NCBI GenBank assembly: GCA_934365945.1
Contig: CAKRNE010000031.1
Span: 1-22,528 of the forward strand
Direction of reading: 5' to 3'
Length of the DNA stretch: 22,528 nucleotides
From: an uncultured Agathobacter sp.
Lineage (GTDB): Bacteria; Bacillota; Clostridia; Lachnospirales; Lachnospiraceae
In this document: in pieces, positions 15,325 through 22,528 of the stretch
How the letters are laid out: every line of letters begins with the position of its first letter
Numbering within the stretch: position 1 is the first letter of the stretch
Position numbers and translations under genes: made by a program
The notes under the pieces: generated by a model
Database searches by the model: none
What the model saw: the letters and a program-made list of their open reading frames with translations, nothing else
Told to the model about the DNA's origin: nothing

Positions 15325-16293
15325 ATGAAGATAGTTGGAACAGGAAGCTGCCTGCCACAGAGAGTGGTCTCAAACGATGACCTGGCAGCCATAATGGACA
15401 CATCTGACGAGTGGATCAGCTCGCGTACAGGAATAAGAAACAGACACATTGCAACGACTGAGACAACCACCTCACTTGCCTGTGATGCAGTAAAAAGTGC
15501 GCTGCAGGATGCGGGGATTGACGGAAGTGAGATAGATTTGATAATAGCAACAAGTGTATCCACGGACAAAATCGTTCCGTCGCTGGCATGTCAGATTCAG
15601 GCTGAGATAGGTGCTGGCAGTGCAGTGGCATTTGACATAAATGCCGCATGCTCGGGCTTTTTATTCGGGCTTGCCACAGCGGATGCGTATTTTAAGACCG
15701 GCAGGTTTCACAAGGCAGTTGTTGTGGGGGCTGAGGTACTTTCAAAAATAATGGACTGGAATGACAGAAGCACCTGTGTACTCTTCGGAGACGGAGCAGG
15801 AGCAGCGGTTGTGACAGACGAGGGCGATGCTTTTAAGGGCTTTGTACAGGGCTCGGACGGAAAAGGCGGTGAGGCGCTTGACGGAGACAACCGTCCTGTA
15901 GTCAATCCGTTTACCGACAATGGAAAGCAGTCTGCACTCGGTGGCTATGTCACCATGGACGGTCCTGCTGTATACAAGTTTGCGGTAAAGACAGTGCCAA
16001 AGGCTATAAATGAGCTGCTTGATGAAATTGGTTGGAGCGCAGATGATGTGGATGTCTATGTGCTGCATCAGGCCAATATCCGTATTATTGAGTCGGTTGC
16101 CAAGAGACTTAAGCAGCCTATGGACAAATTTCCGACCAATTTACAGCAGTGTGGAAATATTTCTGCGGCAAGTGTGCCGATTTTGCTTGATAAAGTCCGC
16201 AAAGATGGTATGATAAAGCATGAGGAAAAAATAATTTTATCAGGCTTTGGAGCAGGACTTACATGGGGAGCCTGCGCCATAGAGTGGCAATAG
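15325..16293 (+). CDS. fabH: 3-oxoacyl-[acyl-carrier-protein] synthase III
   Basis: Initiating condensing enzyme joining an acyl-CoA primer to malonyl-ACP. 322 residues. The triad C109 (N-A-A-C-S-G-F), H248 (L-H-Q-A-N) and N278 (C-G-N-I-S-A-A-S) is complete. N-terminal G-S-C-L-P and the S-D-E-W-I-S-S-R-T-G-I segment are typical. AAAGGAA lies ahead of ATG 15325, 18 bases after accDA. Its place late in the operon differs from the streptococcal arrangement, where fabH is near the front. Primer choice (straight versus branched) cannot be told by eye. Confidence 0.96.
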   Translation: MKIVGTGSCLPQRVVSNDDLAAIMDTSDEWISSRTGIRNRHIATTETTTSLACDAVKSALQDAGIDGSEIDLIIATSVSTDKIVPSLACQIQAEIGAGSAVAFDINAACSGFLFGLATADAYFKTGRFHKAVVVGAEVLSKIMDWNDRSTCVLFGDGAGAAVVTDEGDAFKGFVQGSDGKGGEALDGDNRPVVNPFTDNGKQSALGGYVTMDGPAVYKFAVKTVPKAINELLDEIGWSADDVDVYVLHQANIRIIESVAKRLKQPMDKFPTNLQQCGNISAASVPILLDKVRKDGMIKHEEKIILSGFGAGLTWGACAIEWQ

Positions 16294-16305
16294 AAAGAGG
16301 TATTT

Positions 16306-16800
16306 ATGACGGCAGATGAAACTTTAAATGAATTATTGGTGTGTCTGTTCAAGGATTTGACAGAGATAGAGGGCAGATGTCTGATAACAGACGAATTTTC
16401 TGATATTTCTATCAACGATATGCATATAATAGAGGCAATAGGAGTCGATGAGCCAAAGCGCTCCGGCACCGTAGCCAAGCTTATGTCTATCACACTGGGC
16501 ACACTGACAAAGGCAATAGATGGTCTCACCCGCAAGGGATACGTGAACCGTATCCGCAGTGAGGAGGATAAGCGTGTGGTAAAGCTCTCACTCACTGACA
16601 AGGGAAAGAGTGCATACTATCATCATGAGCAGTTTCACCGTCATATGATAGAGCATATAAAGGACGGTCTTTCGGATGACGAAATGAAAGTTCTTATAAC
16701 TTCACTTGCAAAACTCTCGGATTATTTCAAGGTGGTATATTCCGATGATGAGGAGAATCAGTACCAGAATTGGGATAATATAAATGAAGATAATAAATAA
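16306..16800 (+). CDS. MarR-family transcription regulator, probable FabT-type regulator of fatty-acid synthesis
   Basis: Winged-helix DNA-binding protein of 164 residues. The recognition helix region (S-G-T-V-A-K-L-M-S-I-T-L-G-T-L-T-K-A-I-D-type) spans about residues 48-70, and the wing carries D-K-R-V-V-K-L-S-L-T-D-K-G, the MarR hallmark, at about 88-100. It starts 12 bases after fabH with AGAGG ahead of ATG and so belongs to the fatty-acid operon, as FabT does in streptococci and enterococci, but at the 3' end rather than the 5' end. The acidic Asp/Glu/Asn-rich C-terminus is an extension. Role as feedback repressor, probably with acyl-ACP as corepressor as in FabT, is inferred from context. 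No clear terminator follows, only a short T-run. Confidence 0.85.
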   Translation: MTADETLNELLVCLFKDLTEIEGRCLITDEFSDISINDMHIIEAIGVDEPKRSGTVAKLMSITLGTLTKAIDGLTRKGYVNRIRSEEDKRVVKLSLTDKGKSAYYHHEQFHRHMIEHIKDGLSDDEMKVLITSLAKLSDYFKVVYSDDEENQYQNWDNINEDNK

Positions 16801-16836
16801 AATGAATTTTTTTTATATAAAACCTTCAAAAATTAC

Positions 16837-16865
16837 TTGATTATAGCAATAAATTTATATAAAAT
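16837..16865 (+). promoter_or_regulatory. Promoter of gdhA
   Basis: TTGATT (16837-16842), 17-base spacer, TAAAAT (16860-16865), in very AT-rich sequence that should open easily; predicted start near 16872, about 38 bases before the gene. Confidence 0.6.
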
Positions 16866-16888
16866 AAACTTGTTGATGTGAAAAATAA

Positions 16889-18268
<1,380 letters not shown>

Positions 18269-18300
18269 TTGTGAATCAATAAGATAATAAAGATATTGAT

Positions 18301-18337
18301 AAGTCCTATAAACCCAGTGTTTATGGGACTTTTCTTT
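18301..18337 (+). terminator. Intrinsic terminator of gdhA
   Basis: A 13-base-pair stem, 18301-18313 with 18319-18331, with one G-U pair and loop CCAGT, followed by TTTCTTT. It starts 32 bases after the stop codon. Confidence 0.9.
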
Positions 18338-18340
18338 ATG

Positions 18341-18765
18341 CATGTATAAGACATGTGAATTGTTATTTCATCGGTGCATCTCAAGACGATTCAGGTTGAA
18401 CATGAGTGTGGCATTAAATAAGAGAAATATCATAAGAGTATCCAGCCATTAGTCTTGAACTTGCTTTATATATTGTTCACTTCCGTGAGAAAATCTTCTA
18501 AAGTCTTATGGGGGTATATTTCGTTGGTAGTGTCGTTTTTAATACCTTACACCATATACTTTTTATTTAGATGAACATTTCCAGTCAGAATTTCCAATAG
18601 CGCAGTTTTTGAAAAGCTTAATTATGCTACCGTAAGAGTTAAGTAATTTAATATTTAAACTTTTTCAGTATTATTGTAGGCATTTGAGAGTGAATAATAA
18701 ATAATTGAAAAAAATAATTTTATAGTGAACTTTTTTTACTTTGTAGTTGTTATATAAAATGTAAG
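18341..18765. other. Gene-poor AT-rich gap between gdhA and the sigma-factor module
   Basis: No intact gene. On the minus strand from about 18621 down to 18430 a protein-like stretch reads through two in-frame stops (at 18547-18549 and 18466-18468), with plausible segments such as A-L-L-E-I-L-T-G-N-V-H-L and H-K-T-L-E-D-F-L-T-E-V. It may be a decayed gene, but I do not recognise the family and chance cannot be excluded. The last 100 bases before the sigma gene are very AT-rich; a GTGAAC at 18725-18730 with a GTTG 15 bases further could be an ECF-type autoregulated promoter, which is weak evidence. Confidence 0.4.
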
Positions 18766-18789
18766 ATGTTTTATGATTGGAGAAACGCT

Positions 18790-19320
18790 ATGAAAGACAG
18801 CGAATTGATTCAAAAAGTACATAGCGGAAATAAAGAGGCAGTCGGTATTATTATTGAACGATATTATGCAGATATTTATCGCTTTTGTCTATATATGGTT
18901 CAAACAGAGCATGATGCCTATGACATTGCTCAGGAAACTTTTTTGAAATTTATGAAATATGGAACTTCCTATAAACATCATAATCTCAAAGGTTATCTCC
19001 TGACTATTGCAAGAAATATATGTTTTAATTATTTCCGGGATAAGAAAGAAAAAGTAACAGCCATCGAATGGGAGGAGATTGATAAAATTCCAAATAATAA
19101 AGATATGCTGACCGAAGCGGAGGATGCCGTTTATTTGAGACATTTATTAAAGGAACTTTCGCAGGATACGAGGGAAGTTATTATTCTGCGTATTTATGAA
19201 GAAATGAAATTTAAAGATATTGCAAAGATTATGGGGTGCAGTGTTTCTACTACAAAGTCAAGATTTCGATTAGGTGTAAATCAGTTAAAAAAGTTAATGG
19301 AGAATGATTATGAGAGATAG
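18790..19320 (+). CDS. ECF-type RNA polymerase sigma factor
   Basis: Extracytoplasmic-function sigma-70 of 176 residues. Region 2 lies at about 10-75 with Y-A-D-I-Y-R-F-C-L-Y-M and D-A-Y-D-I-A-Q-E-T-F-L-K-F, the core-binding and -10-reading helices. Region 4 lies at about 115-170 with R-E-V-I-I-L-R-I-Y-E-E-M and the helix-turn-helix D-I-A-K-I-M-G-C-S-V-S-T-T-K-S-R. I use ATG 18790, eight codons inside the longest frame, because GGAG lies seven bases upstream; the upstream ATG at 18766 has no site. The next gene overlaps by 11 bases. The ABC transporter behind it is the likely regulon, as in other sigma/ABC modules sensing envelope stress or peptide antibiotics; the signal is unknown. Confidence 0.93.
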   Translation: MKDSELIQKVHSGNKEAVGIIIERYYADIYRFCLYMVQTEHDAYDIAQETFLKFMKYGTSYKHHNLKGYLLTIARNICFNYFRDKKEKVTAIEWEEIDKIPNNKDMLTEAEDAVYLRHLLKELSQDTREVIILRIYEEMKFKDIAKIMGCSVSTTKSRFRLGVNQLKKLMENDYER

Positions 19321-20074
19321 CGAAATAAAGACTCTTTTTGCAAAGGCAGATAAACAAGTTCATGTTGATGAAATAAGAAAACAAAAGACTTATCATGCAA
19401 TGATTAAGGAAATGGAAAAGCAGAGAACGCCAATGATGTCTACAAAAAATATTTTGTTTCATCAATTTTGGTACATGGATAAATTGTTTTTTGCTGTTTA
19501 TGGTGTTCTTATCTGTCTAGGAATTATTTTTATTACAGCATTGCAATATACTGGATTGAATCAAAATGAGATGATTACTGTATGTATGGTTGGAGCAGGT
19601 ATTCTAAGTATAACTTCTATTGGTGTGATTGATAAATTGTTCTTTGGAAAGATGGCAGAGTTAGGAGAAAGCTGCTATTTCAATACAAAACAGTGTGTTG
19701 CTGCATGGATGGTATTGTCGGGGATGATAAATGTTATGATATTGTTTTTGATAGCTGGCTATTTGAACTATCATTGGAGAGTTGGATTATTACAGGTGGG
19801 GCTGTATATTTTAACTCCATATCTAGTATCAAGCATAACTGCATTAGGGATTTTATCAATGGAAACAAGAGGAAAGAATTCATCTTTATTTGGCATGAGT
19901 GCCATCTTTTTATCAATAAGTTATGGAGTAATTTGTTCGATTCCGAGAGCACTTTTTGTAACAACTCTTTGGATATGGGCAGTAGCTTTTCTTGTGTCTG
20001 GACTTTTATTTGTAATGCAGATAAAAAAATTGCTTAGTAAAATGGAAAAAGGAGAAGTATTATGCACGAATTAA
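19310..20074 (+). CDS. Membrane protein, putative anti-sigma factor of the ECF module
   Basis: 254 residues with a charged cytoplasmic N-terminus (1-45, Lys/Glu-rich, predicted helical) followed by about six membrane helices in three pairs. I use ATG 19310, seven bases after GGAG; ATG 19304 is only one base from that site. No zinc-binding anti-sigma motif (HxxxCxxC) is seen, so assignment as anti-sigma rests on position directly behind the sigma gene and on the topology of a cytoplasmic N-terminal segment plus membrane anchor. It might instead be a subunit of the ABC exporter encoded behind it. It overlaps the sigma gene by 11 and the ATPase gene by 13 bases, so the genes are expressed together. 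Confidence 0.7.
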   Translation: MRDSEIKTLFAKADKQVHVDEIRKQKTYHAMIKEMEKQRTPMMSTKNILFHQFWYMDKLFFAVYGVLICLGIIFITALQYTGLNQNEMITVCMVGAGILSITSIGVIDKLFFGKMAELGESCYFNTKQCVAAWMVLSGMINVMILFLIAGYLNYHWRVGLLQVGLYILTPYLVSSITALGILSMETRGKNSSLFGMSAIFLSISYGVICSIPRALFVTTLWIWAVAFLVSGLLFVMQIKKLLSKMEKGEVLCTN

Positions 20075-20952
20075 AGTTGATGGATGTACAAAAAAAATAC
20101 AAGGATAAAGAAGCAGTCAGAAAATTCAATTATACATTTACAAATGGTGTGTATGGACTGTTGGGAGAAAATGGTGCGGGAAAAACAACATTAATGAGAT
20201 TGATTTGTGGTGTTTTGCAGCCAACGGGGGGAAGTATTTATTGCGATAATATTGAGATAGCCAGTATGGGAGCAGAGTATCGTAGGTTATTGGGCTATTT
20301 ACCACAAGATTTTGGATATTATGGTGATTTTACTGCGGAACGCTTTCTGCGATATATGGCGGCATTGAAAGCACTACCGGAAGACTATGCCGATAGTCGT
20401 ATTGACGAACTTTTAGATATGGTAGAGTTGAAAAATGTGAAAAAGAAAAAGCTGAAGACTTTTTCAGGAGGTATGATACGAAGAATAGGAATTGCACAGG
20501 CACTTCTGAATAATCCTGAAATTTTGATTTTAGATGAACCTACAGCAGGGCTTGATCCAAAGGAAAGAGTACGCTTTCGCAATGTGATTAGTTCATTTGG
20601 AAAAAATAGGATGGTTTTACTGTCTACACATATTGTATCTGATATAGATTATATTGCAGACCGTATTTTGATTATGAAGAATGGAGAACTGATTCAAGAA
20701 GGAACGGAGAAAGAGATTACTGACAAAGTGGAAGGATGTGTTTGGAAGTGTATTGTTTCTGAAAAAGAAGCAGGGCAGATAACCAGTAGCTTCATTGTAA
20801 GCAATATGAGAAGCAGTGGAGAAAATGTTGAACTAAGAATTGTTTCAGAAAGACAGCCGGTTGCAGGTGCAGAAAATGTGGAAAGTACACTGGAAGATGC
20901 ATATCTTTATCATACACAAATAACAGGGGAAGAAAAAAATGCGACTTTATAA
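20062..20952 (+). CDS. ABC transporter ATP-binding protein
   Basis: ATPase of an ABC-2 type exporter, 296 residues. Walker A G-E-N-G-A-G-K-T-T at 35-43, Q-loop in Y-L-P-Q-D-F-G-Y-Y, signature F-S-G-G-M starting at 134, Walker B I-L-I-L-D-E-P at 154-160, and switch H190 (S-T-H). The signature SGGM in place of SGGQ is common in the drug and lantibiotic export (CcmA/BcrA-like) group. The C-terminal 80 residues after the ATPase core are a variable regulatory part. AAAGGAG lies seven bases before ATG 20062. It overlaps the following permease by 14 bases. Substrate unknown. Confidence 0.95.
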   Translation: MHELKLMDVQKKYKDKEAVRKFNYTFTNGVYGLLGENGAGKTTLMRLICGVLQPTGGSIYCDNIEIASMGAEYRRLLGYLPQDFGYYGDFTAERFLRYMAALKALPEDYADSRIDELLDMVELKNVKKKKLKTFSGGMIRRIGIAQALLNNPEILILDEPTAGLDPKERVRFRNVISSFGKNRMVLLSTHIVSDIDYIADRILIMKNGELIQEGTEKEITDKVEGCVWKCIVSEKEAGQITSSFIVSNMRSSGENVELRIVSERQPVAGAENVESTLEDAYLYHTQITGEEKNATL

Positions 20953-22021
20953 GATGGAGCTTTTTAAACTTTTTCAAAATAAAATATTTAAAATAGGAAT
21001 GTTGGCTGCGACAGGATTGTTGTTTCTGTATTTTTGGTTTGCAGAGGTCGGTGGAGAAATAGCGACAGTGGATGGAAAGTTATATTCCGGTTATGAAGCA
21101 GTGCAGATGAATCGGAAGATTACGGAAGAATTTGAAGGTGATTTGACGGATGAAAAAGTGAATCAAATAATTGAAAAATATGGTTTGCCTACAAAACTTG
21201 AGGAAAATATGCCAGGGTGGAGAGATGGAAACTTTTTAAATGATTTCGTTACAAGATATTTTACCAATGGAGCATGGGAAAATGGTGTACTTCCAACGGA
21301 AAGGTATTCTTTGGGGGAAACAGAATTGGGAAAAGCTTATGCTGAAATTGGAGAAACACCTTATTTGGCATATACAACAGGATGGAAGGTATTCGTTGAA
21401 ATGCTTCAGTTTGGATTGATTTTAGGAAGCATATTAATTATTTGTGGGGTGTCCACAATTTTCGCAGAGGAAAGCCAGACGAAAATGTTGCCATTAATTT
21501 TTAGCACGGAAGAAGGAAGAAGAAAAGATGTTCCTGCTAAAATTTTGGCTTCTTTTACATTCACTATTTTCATTTTTATGTGGTTTGTGGTAGTTAATTT
21601 AGTCTTATGCTGGATGATATATGGTTTGAAGGGATTTGAAAATATATCCTGGATGGTACTTTCTCAATATATGCTTCAACCTGTATTGTTTTCGAAATAT
21701 CTGGGTATTTTATTAGGATTAGCTTTTCAGGCACTTTTATCATTATGCGCTATTACATTATGCGTTTCTGCATATCAGAATAGCTCTTTTGGTGCAGTAA
21801 TTATTGCGGCTGTATGCTGGGGACTTCCTGTATTGATAAGGATGTTTTTCGGAGGAATCATATGGCTTATAGTAGATTCTATGCCGATTTTTCTTGCCAT
21901 GACAGGAATCGTAAATGATATATATGAGATATGGTATATTGTATTGGGAATAAATGTTTGTTTTGATATAGGGTGTTTGGTAAAAGGAATGTTATGTTAT
22001 AAGACAAAACAATTTGTATAA
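20939..22021 (+). CDS. ABC-2 type transporter permease
   Basis: Membrane partner of the preceding ATPase, 360 residues. The N-terminus is short and basic, with one membrane helix (about 18-37), then an extracytoplasmic domain of about 115 residues (40-155) rich in Glu and aromatic residues, then five further helices (about 160-178, 205-228, 255-280, 285-305, 330-350). This large first external loop is typical of ABC-2 exporters in antibiotic-resistance or lipid/peptide export modules. A short cytoplasmic stretch between helices two and three carries E-E-S-Q-T-K-M-L-P-L, reminiscent of the ABC-2 coupling region. The gene overlaps the ATPase gene and is the last of the module; the hairpin at 22078 likely ends the transcript. 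Confidence 0.88.
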   Translation: MRLYKMELFKLFQNKIFKIGMLAATGLLFLYFWFAEVGGEIATVDGKLYSGYEAVQMNRKITEEFEGDLTDEKVNQIIEKYGLPTKLEENMPGWRDGNFLNDFVTRYFTNGAWENGVLPTERYSLGETELGKAYAEIGETPYLAYTTGWKVFVEMLQFGLILGSILIICGVSTIFAEESQTKMLPLIFSTEEGRRKDVPAKILASFTFTIFIFMWFVVVNLVLCWMIYGLKGFENISWMVLSQYMLQPVLFSKYLGILLGLAFQALLSLCAITLCVSAYQNSSFGAVIIAAVCWGLPVLIRMFFGGIIWLIVDSMPIFLAMTGIVNDIYEIWYIVLGINVCFDIGCLVKGMLCYKTKQFV

Positions 22022-22077
22022 AAATAATTGGCTTACACGGGATGTGAAATGTTGTTTTATGATAAGATTATATGATA

Positions 22078-22110
22078 TGAGGGTCAAAAGGTATTTTGCC
22101 CCTCATTTAT
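22078..22110 (+). terminator. Probable terminator of the sigma/ABC operon, at the edge of a repeat element
   Basis: TGAGGGTCAAAA (22078-22089) pairs with TTTTGCCCCTCA (22094-22105), 11 of 12 positions, loop GGTA, followed by TTTAT. It lies 57 bases past the permease stop. The same left arm can pair instead with the far end of the element (22265-22279), so two folds compete. Confidence 0.6.
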
Positions 22111-22280
22111 GATTAATCAGATTACTACATGTTACGCATTCCCGTAATCTGACTCCACATCGAAATCCGCTAATTTCCTGCGTTTCCGCAGCAAATTGCT
22201 ACTTTCTCGGTGTAGTGCGGGTCACTAAGGTATACATCGAATTGCATGCAAGCATGCATCGATGATACCTTTTGACCCTT
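22078..22280. repeat. About 200-bp palindromic element (MITE-like) with internal hairpins
   Basis: Terminal inverted repeats GGGTCAAAAGGTAT (22081-22094) and its complement (22265-22278) enclose at least three further stem-loops: CAGATTAC/GTAATCTG (22118-22151), a stem built on CTGCG/CGCAG with flanking AATTT/AAATT (22172-22197), and CATCGA...GCATGC with its complement (22235-22264). There is no credible reading frame on either strand. The ordered hairpins suggest a structured RNA or a mobile non-autonomous repeat. Bases 22281-22420 beyond it are AT-rich and hold nothing I recognise. Confidence 0.75.
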
Positions 22281-22420
22281 TAATCATTATATGAAAGTGT
22301 CAAAAGCTCGAAAGTTTACTTTACGGGCTAGTAATAATGTTTTACAGGGTGTTTTACTCCGTTATAGTAGCAAAACCTATATAAAAATACATCATAATGA
22401 GAAAAAAACAAATTTGGATG

Positions 22421-22448
22421 TTGATTTTGCACAAAAACTGTATATAAT
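22421..22448 (+). promoter_or_regulatory. Promoter of the ATPase gene at the window end
   Basis: TTGATT (22421-22426), 16-base spacer, TATAAT (22443-22448); predicted start near 22455, 25 bases before the ATG, with AAGGTGAGG as ribosome binding site. Confidence 0.65.
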
Positions 22449-22479
22449 AGTAAGTAGAAAAGAAGGTGAGGTAGCAATC

Positions 22480-22528
22480 ATGTTAATTCAATTTAATTTT
22501 AAAAATTTCAAATCATTTAGAGATGAGG
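22480..22528 (+). CDS. AAA-type ATP-binding protein, N-terminal 16 codons only
   Basis: The product begins MLIQFNFKNFKSFRDE, the usual first beta strand (F-x-N-F-K-S-F) of AAA_15/OLD-like ATPases and of RecF/SMC-type ATPases. Many such genes belong to abortive-infection or other defence loci. The start follows AAGGTGAGG and a TATAAT promoter. The window ends before Walker A, so the family is a guess from the N-terminus and the partner genes are unseen. Confidence 0.6.
   Translation, partial: MLIQFNFKNFKSFRDE

Overview
The window looks like a chromosomal segment from a gut Firmicute of the family Lachnospiraceae, most like the Agathobacter/Roseburia group. This rests on the type II fatty-acid cluster (FabK rather than FabI, a fused AccDA, a MarR/FabT-type regulator), a SpoVT homologue, a glutamate dehydrogenase close to the Clostridium symbiosum type, strong AGGAGG-type ribosome binding sites and moderate GC. 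The genus is inference; no rRNA or tRNA gene is present to fix it.

Layout. (1) 1-3696: the end of a molybdenum hydroxylase (xanthine dehydrogenase-like) operon: a 2Fe-2S subunit cut by the window edge, the large molybdopterin subunit, and a MocA-like nucleotidyltransferase that probably matures the cofactor. These overlap and are translationally coupled. (2) 3815-7100: spoVT and a class A penicillin-binding protein with a glycine-rich, six-repeat C-terminal tail, separated by a leader with two hairpins. (3) 7220-7897: a ThiT-type thiamine ECF transporter substrate-binding subunit with its own terminator. (4) 7898-8631: a gene-poor but structured 734 bp holding a tandem repeat, a candidate small RNA with its own terminator, a 247 bp near-perfect inverted-repeat element, and the promoter and probable operator of the fatty-acid operon. 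(5) 8632-16800: acpP-fabK-fabD-fabG-fabF-[hairpin element]-fabZ-accDA-fabH-fabT-like regulator. Together these make malonyl-ACP and run the elongation cycle. The biotin genes accB and accC, which flank fabZ in related clusters, are absent, and a second palindromic element lies exactly at the accB position. (6) 16910-18268: gdhA, monocistronic, with promoter and strong terminator. (7) 18341-18765: an AT-rich gap with traces of a decayed reading frame. (8) 18790-22021: an AT-rich four-gene module of ECF sigma factor, membrane protein (likely anti-sigma), ABC ATPase and ABC-2 permease, tightly overlapping and probably acquired as a unit. (9) 22022-22479: a third palindromic, MITE-like element and a promoter leading into (10) the first 16 codons of an AAA-type ATP-binding protein that runs off the window.

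I did not find a convincing new multi-gene system. The most interesting material is non-coding: three unrelated long inverted-repeat elements, a candidate terminator-bounded small RNA, and a palindrome at the start site of the fatty-acid operon promoter that is a good candidate for the operator of the regulator encoded at the operon's far end.
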